Assembly (NCBI GenBank): GCA_949358305.1
Contig: OX442320.1
Coordinates: 10,556,259-10,620,258, forward strand
DNA: 64,000 nt
Direction: 5' to 3'
DNA from: Strigamia acuminata
Taxonomy: Eukaryota > Arthropoda > Chilopoda > Geophilomorpha > Linotaeniidae
Positions within the stretch are counted from its first letter, which is position 1. The number at the start of each line of letters is the position of its first letter. The position numbers were made by a program, and so were the translations under genes. Shown piece by piece: positions 25,201 through 40,200 of this stretch. The notes beneath the pieces are model-generated. The model was given only the letters and a program-made list of their open reading frames with translations, was not told the origin of the DNA and did not search any database.

Positions 25201-28200
25201 AATGGGATGTGCAGTTCCTCCCCCTAAGCGGCGGCCCTACTCTAACGGAAATAGTTTTCGTGACTCGTCATCTTCGAAGTCTCTTCACTTTCGCAGGAAA
25301 TTGGCATGTAGGGAAACTAGGCTTAACGCTTCATCAACTCCACAAAACAAAAAAGTTAAATAGAAATGTCATTACTGACATTTTTTTGTTATTGGTGCCC
25401 GTCAGTCCTCCTATCTGTGTTTCTAAGTTCAATCCGCCGAACTTTTTCTTACCTTTGGTCCGAAAACGAGGATGAGAATGACAGTGACAGTTATCTGGCA
25501 GCGAATAAAGTACATGAGAAAAATGTAGTCGGGGTTAACATCCAACCAGAGCACATGCCTAAAAAAGAAGAGAAAAAGAAAGAATGACTTGTGGTTTTCT
25601 ATAAGCATTTAAGGAGGGTTTTCCTGTAACACTTGAAAGCGCAGAACTTGGAAACTTGTCCAGCGACAGCAAAAACAAGAGGTCTCATAAAAATCCCATT
25701 AGAGACCATTTTAACTTCATTAATTTGTGAGCATTTTTTGTCACAGCGAAAGAAGAAAAACAACAACAAGAGAAGAAGACAACATCTGGCAATAAAGCAG
25801 GAAAAAGAAATTTAAAGAGATGATGTTGAACCATCTGCCACTCAATAATGTTGTGGCGCATGCAAAATCTCCGAATAAAGGCTGCTTCTAAAAGCTTTTC
25901 TGTTGATCGTCCAATGGATCGTTCCAAGTTTTGCCCATTTTATGGCGCAGTGTGTGCAACAGTTTTCTAAAACAAATGGCAATTTGACCCTTAAAGATGC
26001 TATCAAAAGTGGCAGAAGTAAACGAATTTAGGTGGTTACGTTGCATCTTAAAAGACACACCGCAATTGACTAAACCGTTTGAACTCGCTTTAAGTATTTA
26101 CAAATTACTGCGAAAACTTTCAATTTGTCTTAAAGTCGCCTTAAACCTGGCCAACTGTCACTAGAGGAAAAAGATTGAAGCTGCATGATACATTGTATTG
26201 TTGCCAATACAATGTACTTTTTCAATGCACTTAAACCTGCATAATTCCTTGTGGTGTCAATACACAACAGGCTCTCAATCGAGGGCGGCTCTTATTTTAA
26301 ATAGTGGCCAATATCTCAATGTTACGTTCACTGAACGTATATAGCCGCAGCTATTATTCGAGGGTGGCAACAATTCAAAGGCGACTCTTAATCGGTAAAA
26401 TACGGTATCAGAAATTATTTATTTTTAAAAATAAAAGATACCGTATAAAAACCATTATCAAAAACTAAGTTTTTTATATTTACTTGTTTGTACTTGTAGA
26501 TGAAAATACAAAAGTCTAGATTGCATATTGCACACAAGTGTTATTATTGCTTAAAGTCCTCTATTTGTTGTGTGTTGTGTCTGTAGATAGAGATTTCCAG
26601 TTTGATTTCGGCATCCAGACACTGGGAGCAGACTGTAGGCAGTAATTTGCCACCGACTTAACACAGTAAAAGCAAAGTCATTGCCATGTTTCATAATCTA
26701 GTCGAAGCAGTCTTCTGATTTCCCACAAGTTCAACTTCAAACATGCTATCTCATACCCTCACATGCTGCTGTGTTTGTATTTTAACATTAAACCTGTTCA
26801 AACAGTTGGAAAAATAATTTCATCTTTTTCTTTGCTCACTTGAAGATTTGCAAAAATTTGCAAAACCATATCTATAATCCAAAACGATACAACGTTGTCC
26901 AAACTCCTATTGGTTGAGCTGTCTCACTGGTGTAGTGGCACAAAAAAGTAGCCCATAACACCAGAATTGTAATCTAACTAGGCAAAACAACCAATAAAAA
27001 ACTAAACCTTTGTTTACCTGCCAAAAGAAACCAACAAACTATGCTAACATTGTTTGATTGATTAAAAAGGGAAAAAGCAGATTTAGCAAATTAAATAAAC
27101 ATTTTATTACCAATTAAATAAAATCCATCATTCAAATCACTTTTTACACTGAAATTCATTGAAAATAAACAGAACTACTTTTCTGCATTGTAGAGCACAG
27201 TTAGGTGTAATCCGGCTCAACCAAAAAGAATTTGTACAACGTTGTATCGGTTTGGAGTATAAACATCCAGGGTATGAATAACAAATGCTTGTTGTTTTAA
27301 CCTTTAATGCAACACAAACCAATAAATTAACTGTTTCTGCTGGCCATCAACAGTTAAATAAAAAGCATGTGCATTATTAATCTATGAAACACAAAATTAT
27401 ACAAAGTATCTTTTTGAATATGGTTTTCATCCTTTTCAGTACTAAGTGTCATTAGTACATCGGTCTAACACACCGTTACTACGGTGATTCCACGATATTC
27501 CAATCAAAGTTTTTAATTTCCGCATGCACGAGTGTTTACATGCAGTTTTCAATGCACAAGACGCCCAAAATCTACCTCGTACAACTGAAATTTAGTTTTC
27601 CGAATGAGTCTGTCTTTTAATGAAAACTGGTTCGTTTACATCATCAGTTTTCCAAAAAAGTAAAATTCGCATTTTCACTTATCCAGATAACTAGGTACAT
27701 GTAAACATGGTATATGATTAAAATAACGTCACTTCTGGGCACCCATAAGTCATTTTAGCCACAAAACACATTTCTAGAGTTTCTTCCAGAAGATAAACTA
27801 GTCAATTTCTCAAAGTGTCACATGATTAGTGGCGCCACAAATTACATAAGTGCAGACCTGACTACAAACGCACCAACAACCGCAAGGTGTTCAACCCTGC
27901 TGTGTAGCAGCGTTAAATTGTTGCTGTTAGAAAAATAACACTTCAATAACTATACAAAATGCAATACGTATAAAAAATGTTTGCCTCCAGCAGTTGGAAA
28001 TGCCTGCTTCCCACACAGGCACCTGGCCAGTCGCATCCATAACCATACCCAGCAACATGTTCTTATTTTCAAGCTAATATAAAGAATCCTGTCATCTTCG
28101 GAGCAAATGTTACACGTTAGGTCCCTAAAGCCGGCCTACCTCTTGAATCTACGTCTAAAAATTGGTCCAAAAATGCTATGTTCGCAACATGAGATGAAAA

Positions 28201-31200
28201 GTAAACATTACATAGTAACTGGGTAGAGAGAAAACCCGATAAAACTTAAAAGGTGATACTGTATAATGAATCACAAGGGACCCAAAAAATCGATTCGTTA
28301 TACAAACAATTCGTTATATTAAATTTTTTTAACATGATGTTCTATGGCCAGCAAACCAAACCAGCCATTTTTAGGTATTCGTTATATCCATAATCCGTTA
28401 TATCCAGGGCCGTCTTTACACTTTTCAGCGCCGTCTTTACACTTTTCAGCGCCCTAGGCTAATAAAACTCAGGCACCCCTTGCTCAGCACTTTTCTGCGC
28501 CCGACGCCCTTCTGTGCCCATCGAGCCCCTGTGCCCGGCGCCCCTGAGCTGCAGCCCAGTTAGCCCAATGGTAAAGGTGGGCCTGGTTATATCGCGATTC
28601 GTTAGAAAGAGTTTCGACTGTAACATCATTCGCAGGCCACACAATTTTGCATGCATAGCTTAAAAATTAGCTTGCTGTATTTGGTCAAATGTTTAATTAA
28701 CTCACTCCTAATGTGATGGCACCTTTTTCTCAGGAGACATCATACAATATACTGTATATTTTGCAAATTTAAGAAATTCAGGCGCCAGGTAAAAATTTTC
28801 AAGTGCCATGGGGATGCTAGGTCTTGTTCCGTCGAAAGGATTTTCAATCCCTTGGAATATATTTTAGATTTTGTATCCACAATTTCAAAACCATCCATAT
28901 TTATTGGATTCCAACAAGAAACATTTGCCTGAGCTCTGAAATCATTGATCCATCCATCTCATATTGTATTACTCCGTAGTAAACAGCTGATTTCAGCATA
29001 TACAGGATTATCTAAACAATAAATAAACTTTTTCCCCGACATTATATCTCATTTCAACTAAAATCCTATAAATTGAATAACATTATATTAATATTTAATA
29101 ATATTCTTAAATCAATACATTTCCACCTGGTAGCCAAGTGGTAATGCACCTGTCCAGCAAACAGGAAGCTGCCAATGCATGGATTTATTATTGAATTCAG
29201 GCTGTTTTATGCTTCAGCCATAATAAAAATCGATGCACTCATTAAAACAAATTGCTGTTTCACTGCAATTGAGGTGGTCTGAGGTAAGTAATCCCCTGAA
29301 AAAGATTTTAGGATTGCTCCAGCAAAATAGATTTACTGCTCTCATCAATTAATATCAAAGTAATCACCGTAAATCTAAATCTTCTGAGGCATAAAACAGT
29401 CTCCAATACACCGGAAAAATCACGCTAGAGTTACTTTCCGTAAAACCACCGAGCAATGCAAAACTCTTTGTTTGACTTTCGAAAAGCCGAGCAGTACCAA
29501 CACTCCTAGAAAGTTCCTTTTTCTTCCGTTAATTGAATAAATTACACGTCTCTATACTAATTTGGCAGTGCTCTACAACTTTGTAATTGAAAATTTTTCT
29601 TATCGTCAACAGTTGTAAGTTAAATCGCAAATGACCTTGAGTACTTCCTTCAAGGTCACATTAATAATCATGGCACTGGACGTAGAACCGAATTCAAACA
29701 GTCAAGTTAAATAAAAGCCTTTAAAAAGTCCACTTACCGTAGTACATGAAGGGCTACCGAGACGAGCAGCTCGATAAAGATGGCCAGGCACAGATAACGT
29801 TTTTCCCCGAACTCGGTTACTGCATTCCGCGCATGGTAAGAAAGATGTACGCCAAAAAGGAGGAAAAGCAGTTCTCCTGATAAAATATAATTTTTTTCTT
29901 TCTTCAAATCCCACTGATGTTTTACAAGACATGATGGTTCTCTTTAAAATGTACCGGTCTCAGTGACGTATTCCCACCATGCAGAGCGGCAGATGATGTA
30001 CCGAAGACCATCGGGCGTGAATCCAACAGCCAATACGGTGTAGCCCTCTTGTAAAAGGTGGATGTTGAGGGCAGTCCATGCAGCCATGTATCCACTTACG
30101 ACCAGCACAATGGCTGCCAAGTACTTGAGCAAATCTTTGTCCCGTACCACCCATCGATGAGCTTTGCGGGTGCGAAACTCAACCAGAATTCTGCAATTGA
30201 CAGTTCAGACTATATGAGAAAACAAAACTTAAAGCCATGTTCACACTTGTGTTCACACTAGACGGAACGCAAGAAAACTGACCCGATGCAACGCAAGCTT
30301 GCATGCGTCCAAAACTTCTGACGTTAACGCCAATTCCTGCTTCAACTTCAAGTTGAAGTAAGCGATGCAACGCAAGAAAAGGTCTTGCAGCCAACCAATC
30401 ACGATCGACTTCAACTCTTGTCGATTCACGTCTGGTTGGCGAGACTTTTCCACATAGAAACAAACCGCCATTTTCGAATTCTGGAACTAGTTCTAGAACT
30501 AGATCCAATTCCAGGTTTCATTGAACCCATCTGATTGGCCAGACGCAACATCAATTGTTTCAGCTCTGTTCACACGTGCCCTACAGTGCGTCACCCCTAG
30601 TGTGAACACAAGTGTGATCCTAGCTTAACGGTTAACCTGGCAGTGACAGTTTTAGCATCTGCGAGACCAAGTGAAAAAAATTTCACGCTTTCCTGATGTC
30701 CCTTGACATCGATAAACCAAGGTTATCAATTTTTATTAAAAGAAAATTTGGGGCCTTAAGGGCATGTGGGCAGGGTCAGTTTACCCATAAGGCCAACTAG
30801 GCAGTGCCAGCGCTCAACTGAGAACAAATTTAGTACCGGGAAATCTGGATTGGTCGAGCCTCAGGGCTAGAAATCAAAGTGCCTAAAGTATGTTTCAGTG
30901 TAAGAATGGTACTCCTCCTATTGGCTAATAGAATATACAGCATTCCCATTGACTGGAGGCCATGTAACAATAGTATAACCTAGGTATAACTCTGATACCT
31001 GTTCTATTGTTATGTGGCATACAGCCAATAGAGATGCTCTATATCTCATTAGCCAATAGGAGGAGTGCCATTCTTACACTGAAACAGACTTTAGGGCCTA
31101 CAAGGGTCTTAAAATGGCCCTGCCTTAGGGCCTACTGTCTTCCCACGGTCATGTGGGTGTATTCAAATACAATGACAAGACGTTACATTCGGGGGAAGAT

Positions 31201-34200
31201 GGTAGGTGCCTGGCAGCCACAAGGCCCCTAAAAAGTGCACGATTGTAAATACCCCTAAAACCAGCACTGCTAGTGAGGAAACAAAGCACTTTTAGTCAAC
31301 TAATGAAATAATCACCATCATGTTAATAAAGTCAGCTTGGAAAGACAGGTGAGCTTTAATAGCTTTAACCTTTAAACCTTCTTTTGAATTTTCATTTCCT
31401 AACTTTTCCAAGGAAGATTTGGCGAAGTAATTTAATTTGAATTAAAATAGTAAAGTTGAGCTACGGTCTTTGGCTTTTTTTGTCAATATCGATTTCATTT
31501 TCTATTGAATGAGTCAGCGTTAGCTAGTCGTCAGCGCAGAGAATAACACCCGCTGTCCATTAAGTTGCCGCTGTAGTCACAAAAACTCGTGACAAACTCC
31601 CATTGGTTATTTGAGTATTGCTGACAGTAGACAATTATTGCACACATGTTGTTTGGGATAAACAAGCGAGTCACCCGTGAAGAATTTACATCAAAGCAGA
31701 TCCCGCCGCATTTGCACTCGACTAAGCACTTTCCAATAACGACCCTAAAACACGACTTCATTATTTGTTAGGTGCCGCATGGCGTCAAAACATGTCAGGG
31801 CGTCACTACGCCATCAAATGGAATTGTCTGGACACAGAGATGAGAACAACCAGTTCTGCATCTCCTCTAGCTTTATGCAAATACTCCTGTACGTGATGCC
31901 TCATGTCCGACTACATCCGACTAAAAGGACGCATTAATACACCCAGAGCCATCTTTACCATTGGGCTAACTGGGCTGCAACACAGGGGGGCGCCGGGCAC
32001 AAGAGGGCGCCAAGCAAGGGGCACCTGATTTTTATTAGCCCAGGGTGCTGAAAAGTGTTAAGACGGCCCTGAATGCACCCCAAAGTCACCAACTAACTGA
32101 AAAATCGCAAAAAAGACCGATCGTAGTTTTCATGATATGGCGCACACAAAAAATCGCAGAGCGAGCTTATAGATCCAGAGTCGACGAGTCAAAATTCTGG
32201 ATACACCCTTTTTTCTTGAAAATGACTGAAGATATATCAATTCTAATATTGCAGTCGAATAGCGAGTCAATGGCGGGCTATCCAGTTATGACCTTAAATT
32301 CGACTCGGAAGGTTGTCGTCAAAGTAATCCATTTTGTACTTTTTAAACGGTTGAAGACACAGTCGAAACTCTTTATAACGAATCGCGATATAACGAATTA
32401 TCGATATAACGAATACCTAAAAATGGCCGGTTTGGTTCGCTGGCCATAGAACACCACGTTAAAAAATTTCGATATAACGAATTCTCGTTGTAACGAATCG
32501 ATTTTTTGGGTCCCTTGCGATTCGTTATAAAGAGTTTCGACTGTACAGCAAAATTTCCAATTACAAAGTTGAAGAGTACCATCGAATTAGGTGTGTCCAG
32601 ACTTTTGACTCCCCCTGAGTAGAATTAGCACTTGTTCCGTTTAAATTTTCAAACATTTTTTCTACAAGCTTGCTTAAACCAAGCCGACATAATGACAACA
32701 CAAACTTGAAACATTGACTGCACCTACTCTAAAGTAAATGCCGGTTTTATATTTCCCATTACACACAAGAAAAAAGCCTAACAAGCTTTACATAAACGTA
32801 ATTATACAGCACCAGTAATACAATCCTCGTCTCCACTCCACCCACTTTTTATGTCAACATGCAAAATCCCATTAATCAATACTCATTATAAAACTGAGGA
32901 AAAAATTCAGACACTTGCATTCCACCATTGACCTACTTTAGTTGCACTAAATTCCACTCTTGTTTGCTGCAATTGCCACATCTGCAACATTTCAACAACA
33001 AGAGCACTAAACTCTTAATACATCTCTCAACTCATTCGTTATTGAATTCTTCTCTTAACCACGCAATCTAGCAAACAGATCCTGCACGAGTCACTCGCTT
33101 TCATCCCATCAATTGAATAAAAGAGTTTATTCAGTGCTATTAACTAAACACTCCACAAAGCAATAATCGACCACATGAAACCACCAGCTCTCTCCACATT
33201 CCAAAATAGTGCAATTACCTAATGATTAAAGGAAAACCCCATATTCCTCGGCATCTACGCTTTCCTTTTTCTCTGAACGGCATATTTATTTTTCGGATCC
33301 GCCCCCCCCCCCTCCACCTCGACACCTACGACTGCTTTTCATAAGTTTGGAAAGGTGACAAAAATTATTGTGGTATAAACTTCATGAGTTCAATAATTAT
33401 TGATAAATAAATTTGATGAACTTTTACACTGATGAGTGAACAGGTTGATTCATATACTGTAGTACATCAAATAAAGCCAAATATGTGATACGGCGGTTAT
33501 TCGGGCCGTGCGGATGTTGGAAAAATTGCCGATTTTTCCATAAAATTGGTGATTTTTGGAAACTCCGGCGCTTAATCGAGCCGAGCGCTAATTCCTGAAA
33601 TCAACGCTGACCCCCGGCGCCTATCAGAACCCGGTGCCAATTAGAAGCTTTATAGTGTGGTTTTTGCTACCGCTGAGTGATAAACACAATTATTAACACT
33701 ACAGCTGTTGCAATAAACCCAATGGGTTTACAATGGTGTTTTTTTTTTACTTTAGCTGATTTATGATGCTTTACACCATAAATCAGCAAATGTGGCATTT
33801 TTCTTAAAAAATAATAAGAAAAAAGAGAGAGAATTAACCTAGAACGATACGTGCACAATACCTGAACAATATTTGCACAACAATTGATGGATTTTATAAA
33901 ACCTGATAAAATTAAAACGGAAATTTTGATTTCAGACACATGCAATTTTGGATAGATCTAGTTCCCTGATATTGATGATTAAAATATATCTAGTCATTCA
34001 TAAAATGTATATATATATGTATACATATTGTATATACATATATGTACATTTTATAAATGACTAGATATAGATATAGATGATTAAAATATATATATACATA
34101 AATTTTATGAATGACTGGATATATTTTAATCATCTATATCAGGAAACTAGATCAATCCAAAATTGCATGTGTCTGAAATCAAAATATACATATTACATTA

Positions 34201-37200
34201 TTGCACATTAATTTATTATTTAGTCATTAAAAATTAGTAAATTATTATTCTCAATGAGTCATTACAACCAGTTTTAGCCGTTCTATGTAAGGGGAAAATC
34301 CGGCCGTTCGAGTGTTAACTTAACAGCTGACATTCTTTTTTCAACTATCAGCAGCTAAAAGAATATCCGAGCAAATCCTACAAAGAGATCCATCGCTGGT
34401 TTGATTGGAATTGACTCAAAATAATCACAGCATAAACTGTATCTGGTCGAGTTTTTGGGTAGATTAAAAGTCGAAATTAAATTTCCCCTAGAGTCAGTGA
34501 GGTTTTCTTACTTGTACATTTTGAGCACAATGGCGCCGTAACAAAATGCAAATCCCAGTTCTCTGAACCAGGGCTCCAAAAGGCAATTCAGTATCGTCGG
34601 CTCGAAATAGCGGCAAACAACCTGAAACAAGTTAAAGCACAGTTAATCCGCGACTAAATCTTCGGTAATTGTTTATTATAAGCTTAGGCTTATTGCACAA
34701 CGAGCTTAAAGCGAAACTACTTGTTTCTCCGCTTTACGCTCCAAGTTACAATTCAATAAGCATTAAAACTTGTCTTTGGAGACTGCCAATAGTGCCAAAA
34801 AGTGCAATTCCAGATGGACCGTTGTACATTTTCAAAAAAATCCTTTTGAAGTCTCCGTTGTGGTGAAATTTATAAGGAAAAAAAATTTAATAAAATTTAC
34901 TTACCATTTTCAACATATTTCTCATTAAAAATAATTACAAGAGTTGGTGCATTGTCATCGATTTTTATCTTCCCAAAAGCTAATTTAAAAATTATTCCCC
35001 AGACTCAACCACATTCTTACCAGCACCAGATTAAATAAAGGGTACTTGGGGCACTGCCTCACAGCATCCATAAAGCTGGTATGTGGAGTTAAGGCCACCT
35101 AGTGCAAGAAAATAGCACTTTTTGGTACTCAATCCACCTTTAACCAACGTTGGCGTAAGGTTATACGCGTTTAGGGACAAGCAGTTTCTTGAATAGGAAA
35201 TTTGTAACTATACTCCGAACCGATACAACGTCGTCCAAACTCCTGGTTGAGCCGTCTCACTGGCGTAGTGGCAAAAAAAAGTAGCCTATAACATTATAAT
35301 TGTAATCTAACTAGGCAAAACAACCAATAAAAAACTAAACCTTTGTTTACCTGCCAAAAGAAACCAACAAACTATGCTAACAATGTTCGATTAAAAGGGA
35401 AAAAAAGCTCATTTTAGCAAATAAAATAAATATTTTATTACCAAATAAATAAAATCCATCATTCTAATCACTCTTTACACTGAAATTCATTGAAAATAAA
35501 CAGAACTACTTTTCCACGTAGTAGAGCTCAGTCCACAGTTACACCTAATCCGGCTCAACCAATAGGAGTTAGGACCACGTTGTATCAGCTTGGAGTATAT
35601 GTTAATATTATGATAAGACTAGAACTTTATAGACATTCTGTTAAGTTATGTTAATGTGATGTTGAGTTCATTGTTAAGAACGTGTTACTGCTATATCATA
35701 CTGTTACATTGTTGTAAAAGCGTTACCATGACAATTTTGTATTACTCCTCACTTGCTTGTATTTTACCCACGAGTAAAGACGTGTGTTTTGTTTTCCACT
35801 TTAAAAACCTCTCCTTTATTTCAACGTGATGCCCCAGCATAACAAATTGGTTATGGGTCCAGGACGTTAAGCAGCGCGGGTGTGTCCAACGAATATCGGA
35901 AAGGTAGACGAACGTTTCCACGGCACGACGAGACGATTCGAACGTACGGCAGACGATTCGAACGTGCGGCAGACGTTCCGAGAAAACGGAAAAACGAGCG
36001 GAATCGAACGTGTGGCAAGACGGGCCTAAATCGAACGAGGACGCAAACGAGGTCGGGAACCGTGAGTTATTTTCGACTAGTAATTAGCTTCATGAGCCAT
36101 AAGGGACGAAAGGCATAATTTTCAACGAGTTTGCAACGAACGGGATTCGAACGACGCCATTTTCGAACTGCACGTGCAACCGAAACAAGAAGAAAACGAC
36201 GCCATTATTGAAGCAAAACGAACTATTTGTGCATGCAATTGTTTAAAACTTGTATTGTTAGGATCTGCGCAACGAAGCTTTGTTGTAGTTTTAAGATACA
36301 ATTAAGTTTGTTTCAATTGTTGTTGCTATTTTGGGGGAAAATTGTTTGAAACTGACAACAGTCTGTGCTATTTGCAATTTTGAAAATTTTCCGAGACAAG
36401 ATGACGACTGAGACTTCATCTAGCATTACTTCCTACGGGATAGAAAAAATGGATGGTACCAACTATTTGTCTTGGGCATTCAGTGTCAAGCTTCTACTAA
36501 CCGAGAAGAAACTTTGGGCTGTAGTTGATGGGACTGAAAAAGAAGCTGATCCAACAAAATTGTCAGAGTTGACCAATAAAGCTTTTTCAATAATTGGTTT
36601 GACAATCAAAACACAACAGCAATCACATATACGGGGATTGCAAAGTCCAAAAGAAGCTTGGGATCGACTGAAAGAAGTCTACGAACCGACGAACTCGTTA
36701 CGCATCGTCCAACTCCGCCGAGAACTTTATTCAACAATGAAGCAGACCGGTGAAAATATGGACAAGTATCTCATGAGAGTGTCCGAATGCTCCGAGAGAT
36801 TAACGAATGCGGGCCAAACGGTCGGGGACACAGATTTGGCTTGGGCCATGTTATGTGGTTTGACCAAAGAATACGAAGGACTGATTACGTCAGTACACAC
36901 GATTGCAAAAGCGGATTTCACGTCGAACAAAATAAAAGACATGATATTGGCGGAGTCTTCAAGAAGAGAGACTTCAGACAATACCAAACGGGATTCGGCT
37001 GTGCTAATTGCGAACAAGATTCCACAGCAACGTGATCTTAAAAAGATCAAATGTTACAATTGTAACAAATTTGGCCATTATGCGCGGGACTGCCACAAGC
37101 CCAAGAAGGAAAGAAGCGCTGAGTCCAAGAATTCCAGTGACCACAAGAAGGCCAATGTTATGTCGGCATTTGCGGCGCGAGCGGATAAGGACGTTTGGGT

Positions 37201-40200
37201 GATCGATTCAGGAGCGAGTCATCACATGACAGCGCAGAAAGGGAAATTTTTGGAACTTCAAAATCCCAAAGTGGCGGAAATAAATATCGCAAACGGAAAG
37301 AAGGTCAAAGTAGAAGCTCAAGGGGACATCAACGTAGATTTCGTGTACGATGGGCAGACAGTACCAACGATTTTAAAAGAAGTACTTTACGTGCCGGAAG
37401 TGACGATGAATTTACTCTCCGTCGCGCAACTGGAAGCAAAAGGCTACTGGTTGTCATTCAAGAACGGATTTTGCAACGTGATAAATTCAAAGGATGTCGT
37501 GATTCTTCGAGCGAAGAGAGAAAACAGAATGTATCTGGTCAACGAGGCGTCACATCACGGGATGACGGCGACAACGGAAGCGACCAAAAACGAAATTTGG
37601 CATCAAAGATACATGCACGTGTCTTTGGACAGTCTACAAAAGATGGCCGAAAAAGACAAAGTCAGGGGATTGGAGATCAACAAAGATGCAATCAGCAAAT
37701 GTGATTCATGTCTCCAAGGAAAATCCACCCGAAAACCATTCAACAAGGAAGAACGGAAGTTGGCATCCGAAGTACTGGATTTGATCCATTCGGACATTGC
37801 GGGTCCACTTCAAACAAAGAGCAAGGGAGGGCATCGTTACTACATTACGTTTATTGATGATAAGTCAAGGAAAATAGATGTCTACTTTCTGACCCACAAA
37901 TCTGAAGCGCTTGAAAAATTTCAAGATTACATGACGAGAATGGAGAGAAAAACGGGGAAGAAAATAAAAGCCTTGCGAACGGATAACGGGCTCGAATACT
38001 GCAACGAAGAATTTGACCGTTTCCTGAAGGAGAAAGGAATTTCTCATCAACGCACCGCAGTGTACACCCCAGAACAAAATGGAATTTCTGAGAGATTAAA
38101 CCGGACATTGCTGGATCTGGTGCGGTCAAGTTTGATCCAAACGCAATTGGGTGCAGATTTTTGGGCTGAAGCAGTCAATACTGCAGTTTACGTGAGAAAC
38201 CGGACAGTGACACAAATCACTGGGAAAACGCCGTATGAAGTTTGGTACGGGCGAACGCCATCCGTGAAACACTTAAGAGTGTTTGGCTGCAATGCAGTGA
38301 TGCACGTTCCCGCGGCCAAAAGAAGAAAATTGGACAATCGCGGAGAAAAATGCATATTTCTTGGGTATTCAGCCGGGGAGAAGACATATCGGTTGTGGAA
38401 TACCAAGAAAAGAAAAGTGATGACTTCACGTGACGTCGTGTTCAAAGAAAATGAATTCGGATTCAACGAAACGGATGAACTGGACGCGAAGGAAGTAATG
38501 ACTCTCACTTTCGACGAACCGAAACAAGTTCCGCCAGCGGCAAAACCAAAACGTGGACGACCGACAAAAGCTGAAGCCGTTCAAAAACAGTACGAACCAA
38601 CAAAAATGATTCTCCGAAGTCAGGTGCAACAACAAGCGGAACCGGAAGTTGCAGAAACGGAAGATGCTGAGGAGGAAGATGAAGAGGATTTGATAGGAAC
38701 AGCAATGTTTTGTCATTTTGAAGAACCTTCTACCTACCAAGAGGCATTGAATTCCAAGGACGCAACGAAATGGCAAACCGCAATAGATGACGAATTAAAC
38801 AGCTTACACAAGAATGAAACATGGGAGATTACGGATTTACCAAAAGACAGCAAAGCGATTGGCTGTAAATGGGTGTTTCGAGTCAAACAAAACCCAGATG
38901 GTTCAGTTGAGCGGTATAAAGCGCGCTTAGTTGCCAAAGGATTTACACAGCGCTACGGTCATGATTATACCGAGACATATTCTCCAGTGGCCGGAATTGC
39001 GACAATGCGACTCATAATTGCTATAGCTGTAATTTTGGGTTGGGTGTTGGAACAAGTTGATGTAACGACAGCATACTTAAATGGTATACTCGAAGAAGAA
39101 GTCTACATGGAAATTCCCGAAGGCTTAGTGGGAAAATGGAAAAACAAAGTGTGCAGACTAATCAAGTCGTTATACGGATTAAAACAATCAGGACGTGCGT
39201 GGAATGACAAGTTGGACGAGGAACTCGAGAAACAGGGTTTCAAACGTTGTTTTTCCGACGCGTGTGTTTATTGGATTCAAATAGGAAACGAACGCGGAAT
39301 TATCGGGGTTTACGTCGACGACATGGTGATAGCCGGACAATCAGAAAACATGTGTCGAGAAATCAAAAAGAGACTGCGTAAATGTTTTGAAATCAAAGAA
39401 CTTGGAACTCTGAAGTACATGTTAGGAATCGAATTTGGACGGGATAAAAACGGAAACATGTTTTTAACGCAAGAAAAATATGTTGAGAAAATCCTGAAGA
39501 GATTCAACATGACTGATTCAAAACCAATGGCAACACCAATGGTGAAATGTACTGACAACAATAAGAAAGAGCCAGAAGAATTTGAAGATCTGACGGTCGA
39601 GCCTTATAGAGAGGTAATTGGCTGCTTATCTTACTTGGCCAACAGTACGAGACCGGACATTTCACACGCTGTAAATGTGTTAGCACAATTTAACAGCAAA
39701 CCAAAAACCAATCACTGGCAAATGGCCAAACGCATTCTACGATATCTGTCGGGAACCAAGAAACACGGATTGGTTTACAATGAGAATAAAGGATTTTTGA
39801 CTGCATTCGCAGACGCAGATTGGGCGAATTGCAAGATTAACCGAAGATCTTACAGCGGAACTTTGCTGAAACTAGCCGAGAATTTAGTAATATGGCAGAG
39901 CAGCAAGCAGAAGGTCGTAGCCACCAGCAGCATGGAAGCCGAGTACATCTCGATGTGCAATTGTTCGAAAGACATTGTATGGATGCGACGACTGATCGAA
40001 GAGTTGGATTTGTCAACGTTGATCGGAGGACCAACAATCATGAGATGCGACAACCAACCAGCTAAAGTTTTTGCACAAAGCAATGTGGAGAACCGGAGAT
40101 CAAAACATATTGATGTCCGGTACCACTACATCAGAGAACAGATAAAGGCGAAACGAGTCAAATTGGAATTTGTTCCAACCGAGAACAATGAAGCTGATTT

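Noticed and set aside
25209-25587. Plus-strand ORFs around 25.2-25.6 kb
   Set aside because: They lie opposite the TM7 exon of the GPR158-like receptor (25558-25453), which has correct splice sites, phase and family sequence.
29131-29200. tRNA gene
   Set aside because: Only an A-box match is present; no B box of good quality and no cloverleaf.
32045-32449. 134-aa plus ORF at 32.0-32.4 kb
   Set aside because: It spans parts of a hAT MITE and a Tigger MITE and has no known domain.
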